Source of the DNA: Bifidobacterium anseris
Lineage (GTDB): Bacteria; Actinomycetota; Actinomycetes; Actinomycetales; Bifidobacteriaceae
NCBI RefSeq assembly: GCF_002860345.1
Contig: NZ_NMYC01000001.1
Span: forward strand, 1 to 64,000
Length of the DNA: 64,000 nt
Direction: 5' to 3'
Shown: positions 50,898 through 61,010 of the stretch, piece after piece
Layout: each line of letters begins with the position of its first letter
Position numbering within the stretch: the stretch's first letter is position 1
The notes under the pieces: model-generated
What the model was told of the DNA's origin: nothing
Databases searched by the model: none
Seen by the model: the letters and a program-made list of their open reading frames with translations, nothing else
Translations under genes and position numbers: made by a program

Positions 50898-52445
50898 ATG
50901 GCTCTTTTGACGCCTAAGGATATTAGGGAGCACACCTTCCAGACGGTGCGCTTCAAAGAAGGGTACGACGTTGACGAGGTCGACGACTTCCTTGATCAGG
51001 TCACCGAGACCGTTGAAGCTTTGGGCAAGCAAGCCGTCGCCGGCAGCCAGTCGACCCAAGCGCTCGGCCCGGACGTTTCCGAACTCAACACGAAGATCTC
51101 CGATCTGACAAATCAGGTCCAGCAGCTGCAGAACGAGAACCAGTCGCTGCGCGCCGCGGCCGCCCAGGGCGCCGACGGGCAGGCGCAGGCACAGATCGCT
51201 CAGGCCAATCAGGCCGTGCAGGCGGCGCAGGGCAAACTCGCCGAGGCCGAGGACACGAACCGCACGCTCGCTTCGCAGAACGAGCAGCTCAAGGCGCAGG
51301 TCGAGCGTCTGAGCGCGCAGATCGACCAGCTCACCGCGCAGGCCGCGCAGAACTCCGAGCAGCCGGATCTGGCCGCGCAGCTCGCCGAGATCACCAAGCA
51401 GCGCGACCAGTTCCGCGCCGACAGCGAGAACCTGCGTCGCGAACTGTCCAACGCGCACCAGCAGACGGTCCGCGCGCAGCAGCAGGACGCCCAGATCGCC
51501 GAGCTGAGCAAGCAGCTCGAGGAGTCGAAGCAGCGCGAGGAGCAGCTGCGCGACCAGGTCGCCAAGGTCGAGCCGAACACCGAGACCGGCAGCCTGCAGA
51601 AGATCAAGAGCGCGGCGGCGGCCGCCAACAGCGAGCCGGAGCGCGCCACGGCGATGCTCACGCTCGCGATGCAGCTGCACGACCAGTACGTCGACAAGGG
51701 CAAGGCCACGGCGAAGGAGATCACCGAGCAGAGCCAGCGCAAGTACGAGGAGCTCATCGGCAAGGCCAACGACTACTCGAACCGCACGCGCACCGAGGCC
51801 GACGACTACAACAAGCGCGTCCACGAGGAAGCGGACGCTTACAGCAAGCGCACTCGCGACGACGCGGACGCCTACGGCAAGAGCGTGCACGAGCAGGCCG
51901 AGGCCTACTCGACGAAGACGCGTACTGAGGCCGACGAATACAGCGCGAAGACGCGTCAGGACGCCGACACCTACATGCAGAACAAGCATGCGGAGGCCGA
52001 CCAGTACGTCGCCGACAAGACCGCGGAGGCGAACGACTACGCGGAGACGAAGACGAACGAGGCGAACACCTACGCCGACGCGAAGGCGCACGAGGCCGAC
52101 GAATACGCCCAGAAGAAGCAGGACGAAGGGAACACCTACGCCCAGCAGAAGAAGAGCGAAGCCGACCAGTACGTCGTCGATCGCCATAGCGAGCTCGACG
52201 AGTACGAGAAGGAAGTGCAGCAGCGCGCCCAGGCCTACGACGAGAAGACCCGCACGGCGGCCGATGACTACGCGACGCAGGTGCGCACGAACCTCGAGAC
52301 GCAGTCGAAGGTCATCGAAGGCAACATCCAGGGCCTCAAGCAGTTCGAGACCGAGTATCGCGCACGCCTGACCGAGTTCCTCACCCAGCTGCAGGCGCAG
52401 GTCTCCGACACGAACAACTACAACAGCATGGACAAGAACAACTGA
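50898..52445 (+). CDS. divIVA: DivIVA (Wag31-type) cell-division protein with extended repeat region
   Basis: A 515-residue polar/septal scaffold. The N-terminal DivIVA domain is LLTPKDIREHTFQTVRFKEG with GYDVDEVDDFLDQV (about residues 22-35), binding curved membrane. Residues about 60-245 are a Gln/Ala-rich coiled coil. From about 288 to 464 there are some sixteen 11-residue repeats of the form E-A-D-x-Y plus six polar residues. Usual DivIVA/Wag31 proteins are near 200-300 residues. In actinobacteria the protein guides peptidoglycan growth at the poles. An upstream GAGGTG is the ribosome-binding site. It has its own promoter, separate from ftsZ. Confidence 0.93.
   Translation: MALLTPKDIREHTFQTVRFKEGYDVDEVDDFLDQVTETVEALGKQAVAGSQSTQALGPDVSELNTKISDLTNQVQQLQNENQSLRAAAAQGADGQAQAQIAQANQAVQAAQGKLAEAEDTNRTLASQNEQLKAQVERLSAQIDQLTAQAAQNSEQPDLAAQLAEITKQRDQFRADSENLRRELSNAHQQTVRAQQQDAQIAELSKQLEESKQREEQLRDQVAKVEPNTETGSLQKIKSAAAAANSEPERATAMLTLAMQLHDQYVDKGKATAKEITEQSQRKYEELIGKANDYSNRTRTEADDYNKRVHEEADAYSKRTRDDADAYGKSVHEQAEAYSTKTRTEADEYSAKTRQDADTYMQNKHAEADQYVADKTAEANDYAETKTNEANTYADAKAHEADEYAQKKQDEGNTYAQQKKSEADQYVVDRHSELDEYEKEVQQRAQAYDEKTRTAADDYATQVRTNLETQSKVIEGNIQGLKQFETEYRARLTEFLTQLQAQVSDTNNYNSMDKNN
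51763..52290 (+). repeat. About sixteen 33-bp coding repeats (11-residue units) in divIVA
   Basis: Units such as EADDYNKRVHE, EADAYSKRTRD, DADAYGKSVHE, EADEYSAKTRQ, EADQYVADKTA, EANTYADAKAH and EADEYAQKKQD follow in phase. Position 5 is tyrosine in every unit and position 3 is usually D or N. An 11-residue period predicts a nearly straight hendecad coiled coil. DNA identity between units is lower than protein similarity, so the array is old. Confidence 0.85.
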
Positions 52446-52453
52446 GGGACGCA

Positions 52454-53023
52454 GTGACCCATCAGTTGAACAGCGAGCGAAGACGGCCGCGTATCCGCGT
52501 GGCCGTCTTCGCGTGTATCGCCATCATCGCCATCGTCATCGACCAGCTGACGAAGGCCATCGCACAGGAGCTGCTCGCCGACGGCGAATCCGTCGCCGTC
52601 ATACCCGGACTGCTGCGCTTCACGCTCGTGCACAACCCCGGCGCCTCGCTCGGCATGGGATCGAACATGACGTGGCTCATCGCGCTGTTAGCGATCGTTG
52701 CCTGCGTCGTGCTGCTCGTGCTCGGGCTGCGCACGCGGTCGATGGCGTGGACCGTGTTCCTCGCGCTCGCCTTCGCTGGCGCTTTCGGCAATCTCATCGA
52801 CCGCGTTGCGTACGCGGACGACTTTCTCAACGGCAAGGTCGTCGACTTCCTCGACTACGGATGGTCGGTCGGCAACGTCGCGGACGTCTTTCTGATGGTC
52901 GCCGGCGTTGGCATCGTCGTGCTCATCCTGTGCAACGTGCCGTTCGGTGGCCGTCGGATCACGGAGGACACGCACTCCCAGGGAAAGGACGACTCGCAGG
53001 GAAAGGACGAAGGGACATGCTGA
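52454..53023 (+). CDS. lspA: Prolipoprotein signal peptidase (LspA)
   Basis: A 189-residue membrane aspartyl protease that cuts signal peptides from lipoproteins, of which this window encodes several. Four hydrophobic helices are visible. The catalytic aspartates are in AGAFGNLIDR and VGNVADVFL; VIDQLTKAI and VHNPGASLG are the other signatures. Start is GTG after GAGGGA. The C terminus has an extra hydrophilic SQGKDDSQGKDEG tail made by an 18-bp tandem repeat. It overlaps the pseudouridine synthase gene by 7 bases. Confidence 0.94.
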   Translation: MTHQLNSERRRPRIRVAVFACIAIIAIVIDQLTKAIAQELLADGESVAVIPGLLRFTLVHNPGASLGMGSNMTWLIALLAIVACVVLLVLGLRTRSMAWTVFLALAFAGAFGNLIDRVAYADDFLNGKVVDFLDYGWSVGNVADVFLMVAGVGIVVLILCNVPFGGRRITEDTHSQGKDDSQGKDEGTC

Positions 53024-53955
53024 AGGTCGTGCCGGCGCCGGACACGCTCATCGGACGGCGCTTCGACATCGCCGTCGCGAAGATGCTCGGCATCTCGCGC
53101 GCGAAGGCGGCCGATCTGATCGAGACCGATCAGGCGCGCATCGCCGGACGGCAGGGGGAGCACGGCAAGTCGGCGACGCTGCAGGACGGCGACCTCGTCG
53201 AGTTTGATCTCGTCGACGAGCAGCGCGCGCCGGAGCCGATCGCCGAGGACATGCCGATCGTCTACGAGGACGAGGACATCGTCGTCGTAGACAAGCCGGT
53301 CGGCGTCGCGGCGCACGCGTCGGTCGGCTGGACGGGGCCGACCGTGCTCGGCTCTCTGCTCAAGCGCGGCGTGCGCATCACGGCGCTCGGTGTGCCGGGA
53401 CGTCAGGGCATCGTCTCGAGGCTCGACGTCGGCACGTCGGGGCTCATGCTCGTCTGCAAGTCCGATCTCGCGTACAAGGAGATGCGACGGCAGTTCTCCG
53501 AACACGAGGTCATCAAGACCTACCATGCGCTCGCCCAGGGCAACCTCAAAGAGGACAAGGCGACGATCGAGGCGCCGATCGGGCGCGCGAAAGTCTCCGA
53601 CTTCCGCTTCTGCGTGACGCCGGGCGGCAAGGAGGCGGTCACCCATTGGGACGTCCTCGAACGCTTCGGCGAGGCGACGCTCGCGAAGATCAATCTTGAA
53701 ACAGGCCGCACCCATCAGATCCGCGTGCACTTCTCGTCGATCGGCCATCCGCTCGTCGGCGACGCGATGTATGGGGCAAACCCGAAGCTGTCGGCCGAAC
53801 TCGGCCTCGAACGCCAGTGGCTGCATGCGATGCAGCTCGAGTTCCGCCACCCGCGCACGCATCTGAACACCGTCGTCACCTCGCATTATCCGGCCGATCT
53901 CGAGCACGCGCTCGACGTGCTGCGTGCACGTCATGCCGAGCCGGCCGAAGCCTGA
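53017..53955 (+). CDS. rluD: RluD-type large-subunit rRNA pseudouridine synthase
   Basis: A 312-residue enzyme of the RsuA/RluA family. An N-terminal S4 domain (ISRAKAADLIETDQARIAG) is followed by the catalytic domain with VYEDEDIVVVDKPVGVAAH, the catalytic aspartate in IVSRLDVGTSGLML, and INLETGRTHQIRVHFSSIGHPLVGD. It converts uridines of 23S rRNA to pseudouridine; the exact sites cannot be told. ATG 53017 follows GAAGGGA within lspA. The lspA-rluD pair in this order is common in Gram-positive genomes. Confidence 0.92.
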   Translation: MLKVVPAPDTLIGRRFDIAVAKMLGISRAKAADLIETDQARIAGRQGEHGKSATLQDGDLVEFDLVDEQRAPEPIAEDMPIVYEDEDIVVVDKPVGVAAHASVGWTGPTVLGSLLKRGVRITALGVPGRQGIVSRLDVGTSGLMLVCKSDLAYKEMRRQFSEHEVIKTYHALAQGNLKEDKATIEAPIGRAKVSDFRFCVTPGGKEAVTHWDVLERFGEATLAKINLETGRTHQIRVHFSSIGHPLVGDAMYGANPKLSAELGLERQWLHAMQLEFRHPRTHLNTVVTSHYPADLEHALDVLRARHAEPAEA

Positions 53956-54053
53956 TCGACGACAGCCCGATGGCCGACGCGCGTGTCGCGGCGCGGCGCA
54001 CAGAACGCCGTGGAGTGTCGCGGCGAACGGACGGTGAATCCGCTCACAGACCC

Positions 54054-54083
54054 TTGAATCGCGTCACCGAAGTTCGCTAGATT
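54054..54083 (+). promoter_or_regulatory. Promoter of leaderless dnaE
   Basis: -35 TTGAAT (54054-54059), an 18-bp spacer and -10 TAGATT (54078-54083), then 7 nt (GGTGGGC) and the ATG. Transcription should start at or next to the A of the start codon. Confidence 0.65.
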
Positions 54084-54090
54084 GGTGGGC

Positions 54091-57000
54091 ATGGCTCAAT
54101 CCGCGAACTTCGTCCATCTGCACAACCACACGCATTACTCGCTGCTCGACGGCGCCTCGAAGATCCCCGGTCTCGTCGCGCGCGCCAAGGAACTCGGCAT
54201 GCCGGCCGTCGGCATCACCGACCATGGCAACATGCACGGCGCCTATGAGATGTGGAGCACGGCGGTCAGCCAAGGCGTCAAGCCGATCATCGGCATCGAG
54301 GCGTATGTGACGCCGGAGACGGCGCGCGGCGACAAGAGCCGCGTGCATTGGGGCACTGAGGATCAGCGTCGCGACGACGTCTCCGGCGGCGGTTTGATCA
54401 CCCATCTGACGTTGTGGGCCGAGAACGACGAGGGGCTCGTCAACCTGACGAAGGCGTCGTCGGTCGCCAACCTCGAAGGACGCGTCATGCGCTACCCGCG
54501 TATGGACAAGGATGTGCTGGCCACCTACAGCAAGGGCGTGATCTGCGGCTCCGGCTGCCCGTCGGGCATCATTCAGACGCGTCTGCGCCTCGGACAGTTC
54601 GACGAGGCGCTGCGCGCCGCCGGCGAGCTGCAGGACATCTACGGGCGCGACAACTTCTTCATCGAGCTGATGGACCACAACATCGAGATCGAACGCAAGG
54701 TCACCGAGGACCTGCTCGAGATCGCGCGCCGGCTCGACGCGCCGCTGCTCGCGACGAACGACTCGCATTACGTGCTCGAGCAGGACGCGGCCACGCAGGA
54801 CGCGATGCTGTGCATCAACTCCGGTTCGAGGCTCGACGACCCGGACCGCTTCAAGTTCGACGGCGAAGGCTACTACCTGCGCACGGCCGAGCAGATGCGC
54901 GAACTGTTCCGCGACCTGCCGCAGGCCTGCGACAACACGCTCGAGGTGGCCGAACGCTGCAACGTCATGTTCGACGACCACGAGGACGGCGCGTTCATGC
55001 CGAAGTTCCCGTGCCCCGAAGGCTGGGACGAGACCTCGCTGTTCCTCAAGAAGGTCGAGGAGGGTCTCGAACGCCGCTACGACGGCGACGTGCCGGCGCA
55101 TGTGCTCGCGCAGGCCGACTATGAGTGCGGCGTCATCTGCCAGATGCAGTTCCCGGGTTACTTCCTCGTCGTCGCCGACTACATCCAGTGGGCGAAGGAC
55201 CATGACATCATGGTCGGCCCGGGTCGCGGCTCGGCCGCAGGCTCAATGGTCGCGTACGCGATGGGCATCACCGAACTCGACCCGCTCGAGCACGGCCTGA
55301 TCTTCGAACGCTTCCTCAACCCCGAGCGCGTGAGCCTGCCGGATATCGACGTCGACTTCGATCCGGAAGGGCGCCTCAAGGTGATCGAATACTGCGGCGA
55401 GAAGTACGGACACGACAAGGTCGCGCAGTGCGTGATCTACGGCACGATCAAGACGAAGCAGGCGATCAAGGATTCGGCGCGCATCATGGGCTACGAGTTC
55501 GCGATGGGCGAGAAGGTCACGAAGGCGCTGCCGCCGGCCGCCACCGGCGGCAAGGACATCTCGGTGCACGACATCTTCGACCCGAAGTCGAAGCGCTACG
55601 CCGAGGCACGCGAGTACCGCGAGATGTACGAGAAGGACCCGGATGCGAAGGCGATCACCGACAAGGCGATGGGTCTCGAGGGACTGATCCGCCAGACCGG
55701 CGTGCACGCATGCGCGACGATCATGGGTTCTGCGCCGATCACCGACACGTCGCCGCTGCTCGAACGCACCGACGGCACGGTGACGACGACCTTCGAGTAC
55801 CACACCTGCGAAACGCTCGGATTGGTGAAGATGGACTTCCTTGGCCTGTCCAACCTCACGGTGATCAGCGACACGCTCAAGAACATCGCGGCCAACGGCA
55901 AGGATGCAATCGACTACACGAAGATCCCGCTCGACGACAAGGAGACCTACGAGCTGCTGTCCCGCGGCGACACGCTCGGCGTGTTCCAGCTCGATTCGGA
56001 CGGCATGCGCGCGCTGCTCAAGCAGCTCAAGCCGGACAACTTCAACGATATCTCGGCACTGATTGCGCTGTACCGCCCGGGCCCGATGGATATGAACTCG
56101 CACACGAACTACGCCAAGCGCAAGAACGGGCTGCAGAAGATCGAGCCGATCCATCCCGAGCTCGCCGAGCCGCTCAAGGAGGTGCTCGACGAGACCTACG
56201 GCCTGATCATCTATCAGGAGCAGGTGCAGTCGGCGGCGCGTATCCTCGCCGGCTACTCACTCGGCAAGGCGGACGTGCTGCGCCGTGCGATGGGCAAGAA
56301 GAAGCCCGAGGTGCTCGCCAAGGAGAAGGTGCCGTTCTTCGAGGGCATGAAGGAACACGGATACTCGCAGGAGGCAGCGCAGGCCGTCTGGGACGTGCTC
56401 GTGCCGTTCTCCGGTTATGCGTTCAACAAGGCGCATTCGGCCGCCTACGGCCTGATCTCGTACTGGACCGCCTACCTCAAGACGCATTACCCGGTCGAGT
56501 TCATGGCCGCGCTGCTGCAGGGCGCCGTGAGCAACAAGGACAAGACGGCGCTGTATCTGGGCGAGGCGCGCCGCATGGGCATCAAGGTGCTGCTGCCGGA
56601 CATCAACGAATCGGTGTTCGAGTACTCGGCCGTCGGTGACGTCGTGCGCTTCGGCCTCGGCGCGATCAGGAACGTCGGCGAGACGGCCGTCAAGGAGATC
56701 ATCGCCGAACGCAACGGTCCGCGCGGCCGCTACGTCGACTTCATGGACTACATCCGGCGCGCCCCGCTCACCGCGCTCAACAAGCGCCTCGTCGAATCAT
56801 TGATCAAGGGGGGCGCCTTCGATTCGGTCAACCCCAACCGCCGCGCGCTGTGCACGATCCACGAGGCCGCGATCGACTCGGTCGTCGACCTCAAGCGCCG
56901 TCAGGCCAACGGGCAGTTCGACCTGTTCGCCGACCTCGACGGCGGTGAGGACGACGATCCGGCGCTGCTGGGCGACGCGACCGTCACGATCCCCGACATC

Positions 57001-57654
57001 GAGGAGTGGGACAAGAAGACGAAGCTGCAGTACGAGCGCGACATGCTCGGCCTGTACGTCTCCGACCATCCGCTCTCGGGCATGCAGAGCATCCTCGCGG
57101 CGCTGCGCGAGATGTCGATTGCACATTTGATCGATCGCGCGCCGACGATGCCCGAACGCACGCAGGTCACCGTCGCCGGCCTGATCACGAACGTCGACCG
57201 ACGCATGTCGAAGAAGGGCAACCCGTGGGCGATCGTGACGATCGAGGACATGGAAAGCTCGATTCAGTGCATGCTCTTCGGCAAGGTCTACGAATCGGCG
57301 GCCGCCGAACTCGCCGTCGACACCGTCGTGCAGATGCGCGGCATGGTCGAGGTGCGCGACGAGACCGTCACGCTGCGCGCCACCGAGATGCAGGTGCCCT
57401 CGCTCGAGGCGGAGGACGCGCGCCCGGTGCTCATCGCGCTGCCGGCAGGCGCGCTGCAGCGCGACCGCCTCGAACAGCTCGGGGCCGTGCTGTCGAACCA
57501 TCCGGGCTACTGCGAGGTTAAGCTTGTCGTCTTCGACGAACGCGGCGACGCGCAGGTGCTGACGATGGGCGACCGGTTCCGCGTCACGCGCGACACGAGC
57601 CTGTTCGCCGACGTCAAGATCATCTTCGGCCCCGCGGCGCTGATGTCCGCGTGA
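54091..57654 (+). CDS. dnaE: DNA polymerase III alpha subunit (DnaE)
   Basis: A 1187-residue replicative polymerase. The PHP domain is at the N terminus (VHLHNHTHYSLLDG and GITDHGNMHGA). The polymerase active-site aspartates lie in SLPDIDVDFDPEGR (about residues 420-433) and upstream in GPGRGSAAGS. Further blocks are GVHACATIMG, DFLGLSNLTVI, YRPGPMD, IIYQEQVQ and HSAAYGLISYWTAYLK. A helix-hairpin-helix and an OB domain (VTVAGLITNVDRRM) end the chain. ATG 54091 fits a leaderless promoter; TTG at 54082 in the same frame overlaps the -10. The gene is monocistronic with 137 bases before hisD. Confidence 0.96.
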   Translation: MAQSANFVHLHNHTHYSLLDGASKIPGLVARAKELGMPAVGITDHGNMHGAYEMWSTAVSQGVKPIIGIEAYVTPETARGDKSRVHWGTEDQRRDDVSGGGLITHLTLWAENDEGLVNLTKASSVANLEGRVMRYPRMDKDVLATYSKGVICGSGCPSGIIQTRLRLGQFDEALRAAGELQDIYGRDNFFIELMDHNIEIERKVTEDLLEIARRLDAPLLATNDSHYVLEQDAATQDAMLCINSGSRLDDPDRFKFDGEGYYLRTAEQMRELFRDLPQACDNTLEVAERCNVMFDDHEDGAFMPKFPCPEGWDETSLFLKKVEEGLERRYDGDVPAHVLAQADYECGVICQMQFPGYFLVVADYIQWAKDHDIMVGPGRGSAAGSMVAYAMGITELDPLEHGLIFERFLNPERVSLPDIDVDFDPEGRLKVIEYCGEKYGHDKVAQCVIYGTIKTKQAIKDSARIMGYEFAMGEKVTKALPPAATGGKDISVHDIFDPKSKRYAEAREYREMYEKDPDAKAITDKAMGLEGLIRQTGVHACATIMGSAPITDTSPLLERTDGTVTTTFEYHTCETLGLVKMDFLGLSNLTVISDTLKNIAANGKDAIDYTKIPLDDKETYELLSRGDTLGVFQLDSDGMRALLKQLKPDNFNDISALIALYRPGPMDMNSHTNYAKRKNGLQKIEPIHPELAEPLKEVLDETYGLIIYQEQVQSAARILAGYSLGKADVLRRAMGKKKPEVLAKEKVPFFEGMKEHGYSQEAAQAVWDVLVPFSGYAFNKAHSAAYGLISYWTAYLKTHYPVEFMAALLQGAVSNKDKTALYLGEARRMGIKVLLPDINESVFEYSAVGDVVRFGLGAIRNVGETAVKEIIAERNGPRGRYVDFMDYIRRAPLTALNKRLVESLIKGGAFDSVNPNRRALCTIHEAAIDSVVDLKRRQANGQFDLFADLDGGEDDDPALLGDATVTIPDIEEWDKKTKLQYERDMLGLYVSDHPLSGMQSILAALREMSIAHLIDRAPTMPERTQVTVAGLITNVDRRMSKKGNPWAIVTIEDMESSIQCMLFGKVYESAAAELAVDTVVQMRGMVEVRDETVTLRATEMQVPSLEAEDARPVLIALPAGALQRDRLEQLGAVLSNHPGYCEVKLVVFDERGDAQVLTMGDRFRVTRDTSLFADVKIIFGPAALMSA

Positions 57655-57791
57655 GTGCGCGGGGCAGCGCGCGGCCGCTTCGGTCTGCGCGCGACCCCGT
57701 GGCCGTTGTGCTCTGCGCGCGGCAGCCACATCGTGAGATGTGACGGCGCGCGAATCATGCTCGTGACAGGCCGTTGTTACGATAGTGGCTT

Positions 57792-59192
57792 ATGAGCGAA
57801 GAAAACTACATGCGCATCATTGATCTGCGCGGAAAAGAACTCAACCGTGCCCAGATGCTCGAGGCGATGCCGCGTGCCGAGATGGGCACCGACGAAGCCA
57901 CCGAGCTCGTCCAGCCGATCCTCGACGACGTGAAGGCGCACGGAGCGAAGGCGCTGCGTGCATACGCCGAGAAGTTCGACCACGTCGTGCCGAAGTCGCT
58001 GCGCGTGCCGAACGACGTCATGGACGCCGCCGTCGCCGAGCTCGACCCCGAAGTGCGCGCCGCGATCGAGGAATCGATCCGCCGCGCCCGCGCCGTCGCG
58101 AAGAACCAGGTCCCCGAGGACTTCCACACCGATCTGGCCGAAGGTGCACGCGTGTCCGAACGCTGGATCCCGGTGCAGCGCGTCGGCCTGTACGTGCCCG
58201 GCGGCAAAGCCGTCTATCCGAGCTCGGTCATCATGAACGCCGTGCCGGCGCAGGCCGCCGGCGTCGAATCGCTCGCAATCGCCACGCCGCCGAACCGCAA
58301 CGATCCGGACGGCTGGCCGAACAAGACGATCCTCGCGACCTGCGCGATGCTCGGCGTCGACGAGGTCTACGCGGTCGGCGGCGCACAGGCGATCGCGATG
58401 TTCGCGTACGGCGCGACCGACGTCGACAATCCGACGAGCCCGGTGCTGTGCGAGCCGGTCGACAAGATCACCGGCCCGGGCAACATCTTCGTCGCCACGG
58501 CGAAGCGCCTCGTCTCCGGCATCGTCGGCATCGACGCCGTCGCCGGCCCGACCGAGATCGCGATCATCGCCGACAAGGACGCGAACCCCGAATGGGTCGC
58601 CGCCGACCTCATCGGCCAGGCCGAGCACGACGAACTCGCCGGCTCCGTGCTCATCACCGACAGCCCCGAGCTCGCCGACGCCGTGCAGGCCTCGTTGCTC
58701 AAGCGCGTGCCGCGCACCGAGCACGCCGAACGCGTCACCACGTCGCTGTCGGGACGCCAGTCCGGCATCATCCTGACCGATTCGCTCGAGCAGTCGATCG
58801 ACGCGGCGAACGCCTACGCCGCCGAACACCTCGAAGTGCAGACCGCCGACCCGGACGCCGTCATCGCGAAGATCCGCAACGCCGGCGCGATCTTCCGCGG
58901 CCCGTACTCGCCGGTGCCGCTCGGCGACTACATGTCCGGCTCGAACCACGTGCTGCCGACCTCCGGCACGGCGCGCTTCGCCGCCGGCCTCGGCGTGCAC
59001 ACGTTCATGAAGCCCGTCGAAGTCATCGAATACGACGAGCAGGGCCTCAAGGAGCTCGCCTCGCGCGTCAACGCCTTCGCCGTCTCCGAGGATCTGCCGG
59101 CGCACGGCGAAAGCGTGCTCAGCCGCTTCGTCGCCGACCCTTACGACAAGGCGACGCTCAAGGACCAGGAAGAGGAGGCGGGCCTTCGATGA
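57792..59192 (+). CDS. hisD: Histidinol dehydrogenase
   Basis: A 466-residue zinc enzyme that oxidises histidinol to histidine, the last step of the pathway. Signatures are RVGLYVPGGKAVYPSSVIMNAVPA, KITGPGNIFVATAKR, GPTEIAIIAD, IGQAEHDE and YAAEHLEVQ; the zinc ligands Q, H, D and H lie in these blocks. It opens the his operon; the start lies 8 nt after TACGAT, so it is probably leaderless, and an alternative ATG is six codons in. It is joined to hisC by a 4-base overlap. An acidic C-terminal tail is slightly long. Confidence 0.96.
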   Translation: MSEENYMRIIDLRGKELNRAQMLEAMPRAEMGTDEATELVQPILDDVKAHGAKALRAYAEKFDHVVPKSLRVPNDVMDAAVAELDPEVRAAIEESIRRARAVAKNQVPEDFHTDLAEGARVSERWIPVQRVGLYVPGGKAVYPSSVIMNAVPAQAAGVESLAIATPPNRNDPDGWPNKTILATCAMLGVDEVYAVGGAQAIAMFAYGATDVDNPTSPVLCEPVDKITGPGNIFVATAKRLVSGIVGIDAVAGPTEIAIIADKDANPEWVAADLIGQAEHDELAGSVLITDSPELADAVQASLLKRVPRTEHAERVTTSLSGRQSGIILTDSLEQSIDAANAYAAEHLEVQTADPDAVIAKIRNAGAIFRGPYSPVPLGDYMSGSNHVLPTSGTARFAAGLGVHTFMKPVEVIEYDEQGLKELASRVNAFAVSEDLPAHGESVLSRFVADPYDKATLKDQEEEAGLR

Positions 59193-60367
59193 GCGAGGGG
59201 ACGATCCCAGCGAGCCTGCCGCTGCGCAACGACCTGATCGGCGAGGAGCCCTACGGCGCCCCGCAGCTCGACGTGCCGGTGTGCCTCAATGTCAACGAGA
59301 ACCCGTATCCGCCGAGCCACGCCGTCGTGCGCAGCATCGAAAAGCGCGTGCGCGAGGCGGCCGCCGGCCTCAACCGCTATCCCGACCGTGAGCACATGGA
59401 GCTGCGCCAGGCCTTCGTCGACTATCTGGCGAAGGAATCGCAGGCCGATCTGACGACCGACGAAGTGTGGGGCGCGAACGGTTCGAACGAGATCATGCTG
59501 CAGCTGTTCCAGGCCTTCGGTGGCCCGGGACGCAACGCGATCGGCTGCGACCCGACCTATTCGATGTACCCGGAGTACGCGCGCGACACGTTCACGACGT
59601 GGAATACGGCGCCGCGCCGCGCCGACTTCACACTCGACGTCGACGCGACGATCGCCGCCATCGACGCGAACGAACCGTCGATGGTCGTGCTGACGAGCCC
59701 GAACAACCCGACCGGCACGCCGCTGCCGATGCCCGACCTCGAACGCATCCTCGACCACTGCCAGAACGCGCGCGTCGCGGGCGCCGCCGACGGTGTGCAC
59801 CCGATCGTCGTCGTCGACGAGGCCTACATCGAGTTCCGCGACCCGGGTACGCCGTCGGCGACGACGCTCGTCGGCACCTACGCGAACCTCGCCGTGAGCC
59901 GCACGATGAGCAAGGCCTTCGCCTTCGCCGGCGCGCGTGTCGGTTACATCGCCGCGAGCAAGGGCATCATCGACTGCCTGCGCATCGTGCGCATGCCGTA
60001 CCATCTGTCCGCCGTCACGCAGGCCGCCGCGCTCGCCGGCTTCGACCACACCGACGAGCAGCTCTCGCAGGTCGGTCATCTGCGTGAGACGCGCGAGGCG
60101 ACGGCCGCTTGGCTGCGCGAGCAGACCTACGCCGGCAAGCCGCTCGAAGTCGCTCCATCGCAGTCGAACTTCCTGATGTTCGGCGGCCACTTCGACGACC
60201 GCGGCGCGATCTTCGACGAAATGCTCGAACGCGGCGTGCTCATCCGCGTCGTTGGCCCCGAAGGATGGCTGCGCGTGTGCATGGGCACCGACGAGGAGAT
60301 GAAGGTCTTCCGCAAGACGCTCGTCGAATCGATGCGCGCCGTCGAAGCGCGCGCGGCGACACGCTGA
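59189..60367 (+). CDS. hisC: Histidinol-phosphate aminotransferase
   Basis: A 392-residue PLP enzyme that makes histidinol phosphate from imidazole acetol phosphate and glutamate. The PLP lysine is in [17 protein letters not shown], with [21 protein letters not shown] and [12 protein letters not shown] as the other cofactor blocks and [10 protein letters not shown] with the carboxylate-binding arginine. The ATG overlaps the hisD stop (ATGA), so translation is coupled. hisB follows after 43 bases. Confidence 0.95.
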   Translation: MSEGTIPASLPLRNDLIGEEPYGAPQLDVPVCLNVNENPYPPSHAVVRSIEKRVREAAAGLNRYPDREHMELRQAFVDYLAKESQADLTTDEVWGANGSNEIMLQLFQAFGGPGRNAIGCDPTYSMYPEYARDTFTTWNTAPRRADFTLDVDATIAAIDANEPSMVVLTSPNNPTGTPLPMPDLERILDHCQNARVAGAADGVHPIVVVDEAYIEFRDPGTPSATTLVGTYANLAVSRTMSKAFAFAGARVGYIAASKGIIDCLRIVRMPYHLSAVTQAAALAGFDHTDEQLSQVGHLRETREATAAWLREQTYAGKPLEVAPSQSNFLMFGGHFDDRGAIFDEMLERGVLIRVVGPEGWLRVCMGTDEEMKVFRKTLVESMRAVEARAATR

Positions 60368-60410
60368 ACCCAACCAATCAAGCAGACAGCAAGTCAGGAG
60401 GAACGCGACG

Positions 60411-61010
60411 ATGGCACGTACCGCGACGATCGTGCGTGAAACGAGCGAATCGAGGGTCGAGCTGAGCCTCAACCTCGACGGCACCGGCAAAACCGAGATC
60501 AACACGACGGTGCCGTTCTACAACCACATGATGACGGCGCTCGGCAAGCATTCGCTCATCGATCTGAAGATTGACGCGCATGGCGACACCGACATCGACG
60601 CGCATCACACGGTCGAGGACACGGCGATCGTCTTCGGCGAGGCGCTCAAGCAGGCGCTCGGCGACAAGCGCGGCATCCGCCGTTTCGCCGACGCGACGGT
60701 GCCGCTCGACGAGGCGCTCGCGAAAGCCGTCGTCGACGTCTCCGGACGCCCGTACTGCGTGTGCACCGGCGAACCCGAGGGCTTCCAGTACGCGATGATC
60801 GGCGGCCACTTCACCGGCTCGCTCGTACGTCACGTCATGGAATCGATCGCGTTCCACGCCGATATCTGCCTGCATCTGCAGCTCATCGCCGGCCGCGACC
60901 CGCATCACATCGCCGAAGCCGAGTTCAAGGCCTTCGCGCGCGCACTGCGTTTCGCAATCGAGCCAGACCCGCGCGTCGACGGCGTCCCGAGCACGAAGGG
61001 CGCGCTGTGA
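60411..61010 (+). CDS. hisB: Imidazoleglycerol-phosphate dehydratase
   Basis: A 199-residue manganese dehydratase. The metal-binding repeats are [13 protein letters not shown] (about residues 62-74) and [17 protein letters not shown], with the middle [11 protein letters not shown]-like region between them. It is the single-domain form without the histidinol phosphatase part, so that phosphatase must come from another gene. AGGAGGA stands before the ATG. The stop overlaps the start of the unknown downstream gene by one base. Confidence 0.95.
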   Translation: MARTATIVRETSESRVELSLNLDGTGKTEINTTVPFYNHMMTALGKHSLIDLKIDAHGDTDIDAHHTVEDTAIVFGEALKQALGDKRGIRRFADATVPLDEALAKAVVDVSGRPYCVCTGEPEGFQYAMIGGHFTGSLVRHVMESIAFHADICLHLQLIAGRDPHHIAEAEFKAFARALRFAIEPDPRVDGVPSTKGAL

